A stretch of DNA of 64,000 bases from Flammeovirga pectinis (lineage in GTDB: Bacteria > Bacteroidota > Bacteroidia > Cytophagales > Flammeovirgaceae), in NCBI RefSeq assembly GCF_003970675.1, contig NZ_CP034562.1, positions 1,116,001-1,180,000 of the forward strand. The letters run 5' to 3'. Positions 36,496 through 45,627 of the stretch are shown piece after piece; the first letter of the stretch is position 1; the number at the start of each line of letters is the position of its first letter. Made by a program: the position numbers and the translations under genes. The notes below the pieces were generated by a model. That model ran no database searches and had not been told where the DNA came from. It saw nothing but the letters and a program-made list of their open reading frames with translations.

Positions 36496-37818
36496 TTAGA
36501 AATTTAGACCAAAAAACTCTTCCAATTTTTCTGCAACAAATTCAAAATGTTCTGTGCCTAATGCAGGGAAAAGACCAATCCAAAATGTATTATTCATTGT
36601 TTCATCCGTATTTTTTAGTTCTCCCACTACACGATAGTCAATATCTTTAAAATAAGGTTGTTTTGTTAAATTACCAGCGAAAAGTAATCTAGAACCTATT
36701 TTATGACTATCTAAGAAACGTAATAAATCAACACGGTTGACACCAGATGATTTTTTTAACGTTATAGCAAAACCAAACCAAGAAGGGTTACTATTTTCTG
36801 TTGCTTCAGTAAGTTGTAGAAAGTCTCCTAATGTAGAAAGCCTATTCTTTAGGTAGTCAAAATTCTCTCTTCTTTTTTGAATGAATTCTTCCACTCTATC
36901 CAATTGAGCTAAACCACATGCCGCTTGCATGTCAGTGATTTTTAAGTTGTAACCCGTATGAGAATATACATACTTATGGTCATAACCAAAAGGCAAATTT
37001 CCATGCTGTTGTTCAAATCGGCAACCACATGTGTTATCGCATCCTGGAGCACAATAGCAATCTCTGCCCCAATCTCTGAACGATTCAGCAATTAATTTTA
37101 ACTCAGGGTTATTGGTAAATACAGCACCACCTTCACCCATTGTAATATGGTGTGCAGGGTAGAAGCTTAATGTAGCTATATCTCCGAATGTACCTACCAA
37201 TTGATCGTTATATGTAGCACCTAAAGCATCACAACAATCTTCAACTAACCAGAGGTTATATTTATCACATAACTCACGGATTTTACCCAGGTTGAAGGGA
37301 TTCCCTAAAGTGTGCGCTAGCATAATCGCTTTTGTCTTTGGAGTAATAGCCGCTTCAATTAAGTCGGCATCAATATTATGTGTTTTAATATCCACATCTA
37401 CAAAAACAGGAATAGCTCCAAATTGAACAATTGGGTTTACTGTTGTCGGAAAACCTGCTGCTACACCAATTACTTCATCTCCCTTTTTAATTGCACGATC
37501 TCCTAATTTTGGAGAAGTTAAAGCACTAAATGCAACTAAATTAGCGGATGAACCAGAATTGACAGATAAACAGTATTTTACTCCTAAAAATTCAGCTAAT
37601 TTTTTTTCAAACAATTGATTGAAACGTCCTGTCGTTAACCAACCATCTAAAGAAGCATCTACCATATTTTGGAGCTCTTCTTTCCCAATTACTTTACCTG
37701 CAGGAGGGATGATTGTATTTCCACCTTCAAAAGCTACAGGCGTATATTTTTCTAGAGCATATTGCTCTACCAAACCCTTAATTTGTTTGCGTAATTCTTG
37801 TGCTTTATTAGATTCCAT
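36496..37818 (-). CDS. ddhC: CDP-4-keto-6-deoxyglucose 3-dehydrase (DdhC/E1)
   Basis: 440-residue PMP-dependent [2Fe-2S] enzyme that removes the C3 hydroxyl with DdhD. The aminotransferase-fold Lys is replaced by His in SFYPAHHITMGEGGA (H223/H224), the hallmark of E1. The cluster cysteines C196, C254, C256 and C264 keep the C-x57-C-x-C-x7-C spacing. VNSGSSANLVA and WLTTGRF are the conserved binding loops. It shares one base with the upstream ddhB stop (TAATG-type junction). Confidence 0.95.
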   Translation of the reverse strand: MESNKAQELRKQIKGLVEQYALEKYTPVAFEGGNTIIPPAGKVIGKEELQNMVDASLDGWLTTGRFNQLFEKKLAEFLGVKYCLSVNSGSSANLVAFSALTSPKLGDRAIKKGDEVIGVAAGFPTTVNPIVQFGAIPVFVDVDIKTHNIDADLIEAAITPKTKAIMLAHTLGNPFNLGKIRELCDKYNLWLVEDCCDALGATYNDQLVGTFGDIATLSFYPAHHITMGEGGAVFTNNPELKLIAESFRDWGRDCYCAPGCDNTCGCRFEQQHGNLPFGYDHKYVYSHTGYNLKITDMQAACGLAQLDRVEEFIQKRRENFDYLKNRLSTLGDFLQLTEATENSNPSWFGFAITLKKSSGVNRVDLLRFLDSHKIGSRLLFAGNLTKQPYFKDIDYRVVGELKNTDETMNNTFWIGLFPALGTEHFEFVAEKLEEFFGLNF

Positions 37819-38903
37819 TAGTATTGATTCTGATATTTTTTAATTTCTAAAAGACATTGTTCTTGCATGTTAGCGCCCGCTTTAAAAGCATGTTGCCAAT
37901 GATTTATTGAAGATAATGTTTGTTCTAATCTCCATTTTGGTTCCCATTTTAAGCTATTCTTTGCTTTAGAACAATCCAGTTTTAAAAAACCTGCTTCATG
38001 AGGGTTACTATTTTTATCTAACTCCCATGAGGCTCCTTCTCCCCAAAGTTTAACCATTTTGTTTAATATCCACTCTACAGATTTACAATCCTCATCTAAA
38101 GGACCAAAATTCCAGCCTTCAGCAAGGGTATTATCTTCATAAAGTTGCTCAGCTAAGACTAAGTATCCTGAAAGAGGTTCTAAAACATGCTGCCATGGTC
38201 GAGTAGATAATGGGTTACGAACAATTACAGGTTCTTTATTCTCAAAAGCAGTAAGTATGTCTGGGATTAAACGATCATCTGCCCAATCGCCACCACCTAT
38301 TACATTACCAGCTCTAGCAGATGCAACATTGGCGGTTTCCGACGTAGAGAAAAATGACCTTCTAAATGAAGATGTTATCAACTCTGCACACCCTTTGCTA
38401 CTACTGTAAGGATCGTGACCACCCATAGGTTCATTTTCTCTGTAACCCCAAGCCCATTCTTTGTTTTCGTAACACTTATCAGTCGTCACTGAAACAATAG
38501 ACTTAAGGTTCGAGCAATATCTTGCAGACTCAAGTACATTTACAGTACCCATTACATTAGAAGAATAGGTGTCAACAGGGTCTTTGTAAGATAAACGAAC
38601 TAAAGGTTGAGCAGCCATATGAATTAAAACTTCAGGATTAAAAGAAACCATACTCTCTTTTAATTGCTCAAGCTTTCTAATATCACCAATTTCAGACTCT
38701 ATATTATCAGCAACATTTGCTGTTGAAAATAATGCTGGAGCCGTATTCTCTTCTAAAGCATATCCTTTTAACACAGCTCCCAAAGATTGAAGCCACAATG
38801 CTAACCAACTTCCTTTAAAACCTGTATGCCCAGTTAAGAAGACTTTTTTTCCTTTCCAAAATTCTGGATTCACTTGTCCTTTTATTAATCCCATAATTTC
38901 CAA
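37818..38903 (-). CDS. ddhB: CDP-glucose 4,6-dehydratase
   Basis: 361-residue SDR that makes CDP-4-keto-6-deoxyglucose. KKVFLTGHTGFKGSWLALWL is the NAD loop; VSVTTDKCYENKEWAWGYRE and HDPYSSSKGCAELITSSFRR carry the Thr, Tyr and Lys of the active site. RAGNVIGGGDWADDRLIPDI is a family block. Its start overlaps the ddhA stop by 19 bp; a second ATG four codons in would still overlap. Second step of the CDP-dideoxyhexose route. Confidence 0.95.
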   Translation of the reverse strand: MEIMGLIKGQVNPEFWKGKKVFLTGHTGFKGSWLALWLQSLGAVLKGYALEENTAPALFSTANVADNIESEIGDIRKLEQLKESMVSFNPEVLIHMAAQPLVRLSYKDPVDTYSSNVMGTVNVLESARYCSNLKSIVSVTTDKCYENKEWAWGYRENEPMGGHDPYSSSKGCAELITSSFRRSFFSTSETANVASARAGNVIGGGDWADDRLIPDILTAFENKEPVIVRNPLSTRPWQHVLEPLSGYLVLAEQLYEDNTLAEGWNFGPLDEDCKSVEWILNKMVKLWGEGASWELDKNSNPHEAGFLKLDCSKAKNSLKWEPKWRLEQTLSSINHWQHAFKAGANMQEQCLLEIKKYQNQY

Positions 38904-39658
38904 GGTGCTTTTTTAGTTTCCCACAATTCTTCTAAATGCATCTTATCCCTTAATGTATCCATTGGTTGCCAGAAACCTTCATGTTTGAAAGCCATTAATT
39001 CTGCATCTGCAGCCAAACTTTTAAGAGGCTCCTGCTCCCAAGTGGTTAAATCCCCTTCAATTCTATCTAATACTTTTGGAGATAAAACAAAGAACCCACC
39101 ATTAATTAGAGCACCATCTCCTCTTGGCTTTTCTTGAAATTGCTTTACTTCATTATTTTGAATATCTAATGCTCCAAAACGTCCGGGAGGAAATGTAGCT
39201 GTTAATGTTGCTTGTTTACCATGGGAGGTATGGAAATCTATTAATTCTTGTATGTTAATATCAGCGACACCATCACCATAGGTAAAACAAAATGCTTCTT
39301 CATCTTTAATGTATTGTTCTACTCTCTTTAAACGTCCGCCTGTAAGAGAATTATCACCTGTATCCACCAATGTTACTGTCCAAGGTTCTGCTCTCTTTTC
39401 ATGAACAATTATTTCATTGTCTTTCATGTTAAAAGTAAGATCAGACTGGTGATTAAAGTAATTCGCAAAATATTCTTTTATAATATACCCTTTATAGCCA
39501 CAGCAAATGATAAAATCATTAATACCATATTTTGAATATATTTTCATAATGTGCCAAAGAATTGGTTTTCCACCAATCTCTACCATTGGTTTAGGCTTGG
39601 TAACGGTCTCTTCACTTAGTCGAGTACCAAGACCACCTGCAAGAATAACAGCTTTCAT
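38885..39658 (-). CDS. ddhA: Glucose-1-phosphate cytidylyltransferase
   Basis: 257 residues. MKAVILAGGLGTRLSEETVT with KPKPMVEIGGKPILWHIMK is the nucleotidyltransferase signature; VHEKRAEPWTVTLVDTGDNS is typical of the CTP-specific RfbF branch; FCFTYGDGVADI holds a metal Asp. It couples CTP with glucose-1-P to give CDP-glucose, the entry to 3,6-dideoxyhexoses. Located between ddhD and ddhB in the order D-A-B-C. Confidence 0.95.
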   Translation of the reverse strand: MKAVILAGGLGTRLSEETVTKPKPMVEIGGKPILWHIMKIYSKYGINDFIICCGYKGYIIKEYFANYFNHQSDLTFNMKDNEIIVHEKRAEPWTVTLVDTGDNSLTGGRLKRVEQYIKDEEAFCFTYGDGVADINIQELIDFHTSHGKQATLTATFPPGRFGALDIQNNEVKQFQEKPRGDGALINGGFFVLSPKVLDRIEGDLTTWEQEPLKSLAADAELMAFKHEGFWQPMDTLRDKMHLEELWETKKAPWKLWD

Positions 39659-39680
39659 TGTATTGATTTTTTATTGAGTA

Positions 39681-40667
39681 TTAGTTAGAACAAATAAAGG
39701 CATCTGAATAGAAGTTCATTTCATCAAGTTGATGTTGTATTAAAAGTTGTTTTGCACTTTTAATCATTTGGTCAGAACCACATGCAAAAACTTGTGAAAA
39801 TACTAAATTATATTGATCTTTTATTAGTAAATCTTGTATATAACCGCTTTCTCCTTTCCAACTAGCACAAGGCTTAGATAGAACAGGTATAAATTTAATA
39901 TTTATGTTTTTGAAAGAATTTGTCCAAAATAGATCTTTTTCAAACCTAGCACCAAAGTAGATGATAATGTTTTTACCTTCTATCAGTTGTGGATTTTGAT
40001 CAAAATTTTGAAGTATTGCATTAATTGGAGCAATACCAGTACCTGTACCTAAGAATATGATATTTTCTATATTCTCTTTAGGTCTGTAGAAAAAAGTGCC
40101 TAATGGTCCTTCCATTCTTAATAAATCATTTGGTTTAGCCTCATTAAACCAGTATTTACTCATGACTCCACTTTCATAATTCTTAATATAAAAAACTAGT
40201 GTTTTATCAGTTCGTACTTCTGCAATTGAATAACTTCTTTTAGTAGTTCCTTTTATTAAATTGATATATTGTCCTGGGTTAAATTTGAAATTTACAGTAG
40301 GAGGTAAACGTAATTCAACTTGAATAACATCATCAGTCAACTTATCAATAGCATTAATTTTAGCAGGAACTATTTTAGATTCAAATAATTCTATGTTGCC
40401 TAAATCTTCAATATCTAAAATAACATCAGAAAGTGCTTTAGTATTACATGATAAAATATATCCTTCTTTTCGCTCGTTATTAGAAAGTATTAAATCATTC
40501 TCAATAACTTCAGTTTCTCCATCTACAACTTTTACTTTACAAGCACTACATCTTGCTTTTAAACAACTATGTTCAAGATGAATATTGTTCTTTTTTGCTG
40601 CCTCGAAAATAGTCTCATTATCTGAGGCAGTGAAAGTTGTATTGTTTCTTAGTTTTATAGAATACAT
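39681..40667 (-). CDS. ddhD: CDP-6-deoxy-delta-3,4-glucoseen reductase (E3)
   Basis: 328 residues. An N-terminal plant-type ferredoxin domain with C35, C40, C43 and C74 (SCLKARCSACKV...LSC) holds a [2Fe-2S] cluster. An FAD domain with RSYSIAE and an NAD domain with FLGTGTGIAPINAIL follow, ending YSDAFICSN. It passes electrons from NADH to the DdhC intermediate so that C3 deoxygenation can finish. The start lies 3 bp from the upstream dehydrogenase stop. Confidence 0.93.
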   Translation of the reverse strand: MYSIKLRNNTTFTASDNETIFEAAKKNNIHLEHSCLKARCSACKVKVVDGETEVIENDLILSNNERKEGYILSCNTKALSDVILDIEDLGNIELFESKIVPAKINAIDKLTDDVIQVELRLPPTVNFKFNPGQYINLIKGTTKRSYSIAEVRTDKTLVFYIKNYESGVMSKYWFNEAKPNDLLRMEGPLGTFFYRPKENIENIIFLGTGTGIAPINAILQNFDQNPQLIEGKNIIIYFGARFEKDLFWTNSFKNINIKFIPVLSKPCASWKGESGYIQDLLIKDQYNLVFSQVFACGSDQMIKSAKQLLIQHQLDEMNFYSDAFICSN

Positions 40668-40670
40668 AAA

Positions 40671-41936
40671 TTACAATCTATCAGAAATAAGTTCTTTTGG
40701 TAATACGCTTTTTACATCATAAATAATTGTAGATGGTGTTTTAAGAGCAGCCCAATCTAAATTTTTGAATTCAGCATGTGAAACCGTTAATACAATGGCA
40801 CTATACTCAGAAGAAATAGAGTCTATTAAATCAATTCCATATTCTTCTTTTACCTCTTCTTTAGAAGCGTAAGGATCATAAACATCTAAATCGACACCAA
40901 ATTCTTGAAATTCTTGAATAACATCAATTACTCTAGAATTTCTAATATCAGGACAATCTTCTTTAAATGTGATACCTAATACTAATACTTTATTCTTTTT
41001 AATAGAATGTCCTTCTTTAAGCATCAATTTAATGACTTGATTTGCTACATGAGGTCCCATGCTGTCGTTAATTCGTCTACCCGCTAAGATTACTTCAGGA
41101 TGATAGCCTAATGCTTCAGATTTATATGTAAGGTAATAAGGGTCAACACCAATACAGTGTCCGCCTACTAAACCGGGACGAAAAGGAAGGAAATTCCACT
41201 TTGTACCCGCAGCTTCTAATACCTCTAAAGTATCAATACCTACCTTATCAAATATCTTTGATAATTCGTTTACAAAAGCAATATTCAAATCACGTTGAGA
41301 GTTCTCAATTACTTTCGCTGCTTCTGCCACTTTTAAACAAGAGGCTTTATGTGTTCCAACCGTTACAATAGAAGCGTATAAACTATCTACTATATCAGCA
41401 ATTTCGGGCGTAGAACCAGAAGTGACTTTCATGATGTTATGTACTCTATGTACATGGTCTCCTGGGTTAATTCTTTCTGGAGAGTAACCTGCAAAGAAAT
41501 CTGTATTGAATTTTAAATTTGCCGTCTTTTCTACCACTGGAATACATTCTTCTTCCGTACATCCAGGGTATACTGTAGATTCGTAAATAACAATGTTTCC
41601 TTTTGAAATTACTTTACCAACTGTCTCACTTGCTTTTTTAAGCGGCGTAAGGTCTGGTGTTTTATATTGATCTATTGGAGTGGGGACAGTAACAATGTAT
41701 ATGTCACAATCTTTTATGTTATCAAGGTTATAAGAGTAAGATAAGCCTGTAGCTTCTTTCATCTCCTCCGTTGTAACCTCTAAAGTTGCATCTATATTTT
41801 TTTGTAATTCTTGGATTCTAGGTTGGTTAATATCAAAGCCAATTACTTCGTAACCATTTTTACCGAACTCAACTGCTAGAGGTAAGCCTACATAACCTAA
41901 GCCGATGATACCTAATTTTTTAGTCTTAATATCCAT
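40671..41936 (-). CDS. UDP-HexNAc C6 dehydrogenase (TviB/WbpO type)
   Basis: 421 residues. IGLGYVGLPLAVEFGKNGYE is the NAD Rossmann loop, STVYPGCTEEECIPVVE and YSPERINPGD the family blocks, and GLVGGHCIGVDPYYL holds the catalytic C261. It oxidises the C6 of UDP-GlcNAc or UDP-GalNAc twice to the uronic acid. No TviC-like 4-epimerase is seen beside it, so the epimer is open. It is distinct from the WecC-type enzyme just upstream, so two different amino-uronates can be made. Confidence 0.9.
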   Translation of the reverse strand: MDIKTKKLGIIGLGYVGLPLAVEFGKNGYEVIGFDINQPRIQELQKNIDATLEVTTEEMKEATGLSYSYNLDNIKDCDIYIVTVPTPIDQYKTPDLTPLKKASETVGKVISKGNIVIYESTVYPGCTEEECIPVVEKTANLKFNTDFFAGYSPERINPGDHVHRVHNIMKVTSGSTPEIADIVDSLYASIVTVGTHKASCLKVAEAAKVIENSQRDLNIAFVNELSKIFDKVGIDTLEVLEAAGTKWNFLPFRPGLVGGHCIGVDPYYLTYKSEALGYHPEVILAGRRINDSMGPHVANQVIKLMLKEGHSIKKNKVLVLGITFKEDCPDIRNSRVIDVIQEFQEFGVDLDVYDPYASKEEVKEEYGIDLIDSISSEYSAIVLTVSHAEFKNLDWAALKTPSTIIYDVKSVLPKELISDRL

Positions 41937-41942
41937 CTTTAC

Positions 41943-43145
41943 TTATTTTTTAATCCCACAAAAATCTAAAACAGTTGCTTCACTATTCACAACTAAATTT
42001 TTAAATTCATCATGAGCGACCAAGTAAGCAATAATGTCTGCTTGTTCAGCAGCAACTTTATAATCTGTTAATTTATAAACTGGATGTTCTTCAACGTTAG
42101 GTTCCACAATATAATGTACCTCTTGATTGGCATCTTGTAATACTTTTTGAGCGATATATTTAGCGGGAGCTTCACGTAAGTCATCAATATTGGGCTTGAA
42201 TGCTAACCCCATTAAAGCAACAGATGGTTTACGACCATGTTTTAATTCAAATTCTAGTTTGGCTGTTTTGATTTTTTCTGCACACCAGAAAGCTTTATAG
42301 TTATTGATTTCTCTTGCTTTACCAATAATTTGAGATTCCATAGGGTAATCAGCTACTATAAAGTAAGGGTCTACTGCGATACAGTGTCCTCCAACACCAC
42401 AACCCGGTTGTAAAATATTCACACGAGGGTGTTTGTTGGCCAATTCAATCAATTCCCAAACATTGATATCTGCCTTGTCACAGATTAAAGACAACTCGTT
42501 GGCAAAAGCAATTTGTACATCTCTAGATGAGTTTTCTACCAACTTACACATCTCAGCTGTACGTGCATTCGTAGGATGTAATTGTCCTTTGACAAAATTA
42601 GCATAAAAGTCGATGGCTTTTTGAGTAGAGACCTCATCAACACCACCAATTACTCTATCGTTATGTACTAACTCGTACATTACATTACCTGGTAATACAC
42701 GTTCAGGACAGTACGCAATATGTAATTTGTCTTTTAATTCAGCCCTTTCAGAATAGATAAGATTGGCCATCTTTTCTGTAGTACCTACAGGAGAGGTAGA
42801 TTCAATAATATATAAATCACCTTCTTTTAATAAAGGCAATACCGCTTTTGTTGCAGCCTCTACAAATGAAATATCAGGTTCGTTTTTATCTTTAAACGGA
42901 GTAGGAACTACAATAAGGTAAACATCTCCTACTATTGGTGTAGTGCCTGCTTTTAAATAGCCTTTTTTTACTGCATTAGCAACAGCGGTATCTAATTCTG
43001 GTTCTACAATATGTATTTTTCCTGCGTTAATGGTGTCTACTACCTTTTGATTGATGTCGACGCCATGTACGGCTACTTTATTTTGTGTAATGAGTGCTGC
43101 GGTGGGGAGGCCGATGTATCCTAGGCCGACTACTGTTACTTTCAT
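41943..43145 (-). CDS. wecC: UDP-N-acetyl-D-mannosaminuronate dehydrogenase
   Basis: 400 residues from ATG 43145 (MKVTVVGLGYIGLPTAALIT). The frame runs on upstream only because it enters the structured repeat, so the longer start is rejected. Motifs: IIESTSPVGTTEKM, YCPERVLPGN, and GCGVGGHCIAVDPYF with catalytic C255. It oxidises UDP-ManNAc, the product of WecB, to UDP-ManNAcA with two NAD. The 331-bp gap to wecB is filled by repeat copy R1 and a palindrome. Confidence 0.93.
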   Translation of the reverse strand: MKVTVVGLGYIGLPTAALITQNKVAVHGVDINQKVVDTINAGKIHIVEPELDTAVANAVKKGYLKAGTTPIVGDVYLIVVPTPFKDKNEPDISFVEAATKAVLPLLKEGDLYIIESTSPVGTTEKMANLIYSERAELKDKLHIAYCPERVLPGNVMYELVHNDRVIGGVDEVSTQKAIDFYANFVKGQLHPTNARTAEMCKLVENSSRDVQIAFANELSLICDKADINVWELIELANKHPRVNILQPGCGVGGHCIAVDPYFIVADYPMESQIIGKAREINNYKAFWCAEKIKTAKLEFELKHGRKPSVALMGLAFKPNIDDLREAPAKYIAQKVLQDANQEVHYIVEPNVEEHPVYKLTDYKVAAEQADIIAYLVAHDEFKNLVVNSEATVLDFCGIKK

Positions 43146-43220
43146 TTTTTTTATTTTAGAAACATTCTTTTCATAATTAGTATGAAATAATTGAATGCTT
43201 TTGTTTTTCAATCGTGATTC

Positions 43221-43424
43221 TTCTTCATTTTTTCCATTGCTGAAAAAACGAAGCAAAAAAAGCTAGGCTTGGAATTCAAAAGCTAAATATCTCTTCAGTT
43301 GCCTAAATGATTCTAAACTCGCTTTGCTCAAACAGAGAATCATTTTTTACGGCGCCTTTCGATACATTTTTAACGCTTTTGTCTTCAAGGCCGTTTGTTG
43401 TAAACTGAGACTTTTGTTGTTCCA
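43221..43424 (-). repeat. Structured repeat element, right copy R1
   Basis: Reverse orientation relative to the left copies. End hairpin with CCATTGCTG, GCTAGGC, GCCTAAATG, a 10-bp stem AAATGATTCT/AGAATCATTT (43305-43314 with 43336-43345), GGCGCCTTTCG and CAAGGCCGTTTGTTG. Its end lies 76 bp upstream of the wecC ATG. Confidence 0.8.
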
Positions 43425-43464
43425 TCATCATAAGCCTAGGACTTAAACCTGGCCTTATGATTGA
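43424..43464. repeat. Imperfect REP-like palindrome
   Basis: ATCATCATAAGCCTAGGACT against a mirror ending TTATGATTGAT. It is a decayed member of the CCAGGACTT palindrome family and lies just after the wecB stop (43477). Confidence 0.6.
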
Positions 43465-43476
43465 TATTAGAATATC

Positions 43477-44610
43477 TTACTGAGGAACTACTTCTAGGTC
43501 TCTCATGAAGTTTACAACTCTTTCACTCGCTTTACCATCTCCGTAAGGATTATGTAATTGGCTCATTTGTTTGTAACGTTCTTCATTTGTTAGGAGGTCT
43601 AGTCCTTCTTGAGTGATTTTTTCTGTGTTTGTACCTACAAGAATTACTGTGCCGGCATCTACTGCTTCAGGTCTTTCTGTGGTATCTCGCATTACTAATA
43701 CAGGTTTACCTAGAGAAGGGGCTTCTTCTTGAACACCACCACTGTCGGTTACAATTAGTTTTGCCTTGTCCATTAACCATACAAATGAAGGATAGGAGAG
43801 TGGATCTATTAAATGTACATTGTCTACGTCAGATAGTATCTCATAGACTGGTTTTTGTACATTTGGGTTTAAGTGAACAGGGTAGATGATCTGTGCATCC
43901 GACTGCTCAGCTATATTTTTTAATGCTTGGCAAATATTTAAGAAACCTTGTCCGTGATTTTCTCTACGGTGTCCTGTAACAAGTACAAGGTCTTTAGAAG
44001 TATCTACTAAGTTTTTTAATTTTTCTATTTCAGGATGGTTTTCTAATTGATTTACTTTCTCTACGCTAAAGTAAAGGGCATCAATTACGGTATTACCTGT
44101 TACCAATATATTTTCTGCAGGTGTCTTTTCAGACAATAAATTCTCCTCTGATGTTTTAGTAGGGGCAAAATTATAATCCGCAATACGTCCAGTAATTTGT
44201 CTATTGATTTCTTCAGGGAAAGGAGAAAGCTTATTGTACGTTCTTAACCCTGCTTCAATATGACTTACCTTAGCTCCACTATAAAATGCAGCTAAACTAG
44301 TTGCCATTGTTGTAGTGGTGTCACCATGTACAAAAACATGATTTGGTTGAAATTCATCTAATATGGGTTTCATACCCGTAATAATGTCGGCAGTAAGTGT
44401 AAATAGATTTTGATTGGGTTTCATTAAATCCAAATCGTAATCTGGGGTAATTTCATAGAAATTTAATACTTGGTCAAGCATTTCGCGGTGTTGAGCGGTT
44501 ACACAAACCTTTGTGTCGAAATTTTCTTGATCTTTTTGAAATTCTTTGACTAGAGGAGCCATTTTTATGGCTTCTGGTCGGGTTCCGAAAACGAGTAATA
44601 TTTTTTGCAT
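43477..44610 (-). CDS. wecB: UDP-GlcNAc 2-epimerase (non-hydrolysing)
   Basis: 377 residues from ATG 44610 (MQKILLVFGTRPEAIKMAPL). It interconverts UDP-GlcNAc and UDP-ManNAc in the cytosol. FVHGDTTTTMATSLAAF, SHIEAGLRTYNKLSPFPEEI with NRQITGRIADYNFAPT, VLVTGHRRENHGQGF and VTDSGGVQEEAPSLGKPVLV are the epimerase blocks. In-frame codons upstream (MEKMKKTT) come from the end of repeat R2; the second, repeat-derived ATG could add eight residues. Confidence 0.96.
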   Translation of the reverse strand: MQKILLVFGTRPEAIKMAPLVKEFQKDQENFDTKVCVTAQHREMLDQVLNFYEITPDYDLDLMKPNQNLFTLTADIITGMKPILDEFQPNHVFVHGDTTTTMATSLAAFYSGAKVSHIEAGLRTYNKLSPFPEEINRQITGRIADYNFAPTKTSEENLLSEKTPAENILVTGNTVIDALYFSVEKVNQLENHPEIEKLKNLVDTSKDLVLVTGHRRENHGQGFLNICQALKNIAEQSDAQIIYPVHLNPNVQKPVYEILSDVDNVHLIDPLSYPSFVWLMDKAKLIVTDSGGVQEEAPSLGKPVLVMRDTTERPEAVDAGTVILVGTNTEKITQEGLDLLTNEERYKQMSQLHNPYGDGKASERVVNFMRDLEVVPQ

Positions 44611-44617
44611 GGTAGTT

Positions 44618-44825
44618 TTCTTCATTTTTTCCATTGCTGAAAAAACGAAGCAAAAAAATCTAGGCTTGGAATTCAAAAGCTAAATTTATTTTCATTCAAG
44701 CGGAACAATTCAAACTCGGCTAAAGCCTCAAACAGTGAATTGTTCTATTCGCTTTCTTTTCAATAAATTTTTAACGCTTTTGCATTCGAGGCCGTTTGTT
44801 GTAAATTGAAACCTTTGTTTTTCAA
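44618..44825 (-). repeat. Structured repeat element, right copy R2
   Basis: Same order as R1, but the internal stem reads GAACAATTCA/TGAATTGTTC (44703-44712 with 44736-44745), a perfect 10-bp stem with different bases. Its inner loop is CTCGGCTAAAGCC. The element runs to within 8 bp of the wecB ATG. Confidence 0.8.
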
Positions 44826-44905
44826 AGGTGTTTGTTATATCGTTGATAGAGAATTAGTAATGAAACTTGCAGGATACCTACTTAAAAGTATTAGCATCTT
44901 TGGAT

Positions 44906-45064
44906 CTATATACCCAAATCATTAAAAAGAGCATTAATGTTAGCAGATGTAGTAGATTTTCCTTTCTCTATTTCTTCTAAGGAAGCATTTAAATTATCTC
45001 GATTGGCTTTTGTGCTCAATAAATATTTTATTTCCTCTAAGCTATTATTTTTACTTTTTGCCAT
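44906..45064 (-). CDS. Small antitoxin-like protein, orphan
   Basis: 52 residues: MAKSKNNSLEEIKYLLSTKA followed by NRDNLNASLEEIEKGKSTT and a short acidic tail. The middle resembles the C-terminal half of Phd/YefM antitoxins (LLSxxANRexLxxSIexxxxGK), which wraps the toxin. No toxin gene is next to it: the neighbours are repeat R2 and upxY. It is either an orphan antitoxin or a remnant. A short protein, so the family call is tentative. Confidence 0.5.
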   Translation of the reverse strand: MAKSKNNSLEEIKYLLSTKANRDNLNASLEEIEKGKSTTSANINALFNDLGI

Positions 45065-45089
45065 TTTAAGATCATTTTAATCCTCCTTC

Positions 45090-45125
45090 ATCAATAGCCC
45101 AGGACTTAAGTCCTGGGCTATTGAT
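45090..45125. repeat. Perfect 36-bp REP-like palindrome at the upxY stop
   Basis: ATCAATAGCCCAGGACTT and its exact mirror. The TAG stop of upxY (45120-45118) lies inside it, so the palindrome supplies the end of that gene. Confidence 0.85.
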
Positions 45126-45627
45126 TGAGTGTATCTATATCTTCATGTTGACATACCAACTTAATACCCAATTCGGGTAGAAGTAGGGTGATGTCTTTTT
45201 TATTTATCTTTAAAATATTGGCTTCAGTACCATCAAAGTTTCCTTTTTTAATGAGTACACGGTCGCCAGAAGTGAGGTCAGCCATGTTTACTGTACTTGT
45301 ATCAGAAAGCTCACCCATAAAACGTCGAAACGCTTCTATGTGTTCGTCTCTAAGAACAGCTGGTTTTCCTTGCCAAAATACGAAGTTTAAGGCAGCAGTA
45401 TCTTTCAAGACCTCCCAACGAAGGTTTTCTTGAATTCTAATAAATACATAAGAGGGAATTGCGGGAAGCGTTACCTTTTTTTTTCGGTCGCTCCATTGGC
45501 GAAGAGTGGTGTAAGTAGGGCAGTAGACTTCATAACCTCTATCAGCGAGGCGCTCTGCTACTTTTTTTTCTGCACGAGGTTTCGTGTAGATCGCCATCCA
45601 TTGTTCTGCTTGTTTGTTAGTTTGCAT
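45118..45627 (-). CDS. UpxY/RfaH-type transcription antiterminator (NusG family)
   Basis: 169 residues. The NGN domain has WMAIYTKPRAEKKVAERLAD, GYEVYCPTYTTLRQWSDRKK and VFIRIQENLRW; a KOW domain follows (DLTSGDRVLIKKGNFDGTEANIL). UpxY proteins ride with RNA polymerase and let it read through the long capsule or O-antigen operon. It is second in the locus and overlaps the winged-helix gene by 11 bp, which fits operon-specific control of the ~24 kb below. Confidence 0.92.
   Translation of the reverse strand: MQTNKQAEQWMAIYTKPRAEKKVAERLADRGYEVYCPTYTTLRQWSDRKKKVTLPAIPSYVFIRIQENLRWEVLKDTAALNFVFWQGKPAVLRDEHIEAFRRFMGELSDTSTVNMADLTSGDRVLIKKGNFDGTEANILKINKKDITLLLPELGIKLVCQHEDIDTLNQ

Noticed and set aside
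43145-43256. N-terminal extension of wecC (MLRFFSNGKNEEE...)
   Set aside because: These codons are the reverse reading of the repeat's end hairpin; the Rossmann strand starts at MKVTVVGLG.
44610-44676. N-terminal extension of wecB (MNSKPRFFCFVFSA...)
   Set aside because: Derived from repeat R2; family start is MQKILLVFGTRPEA.
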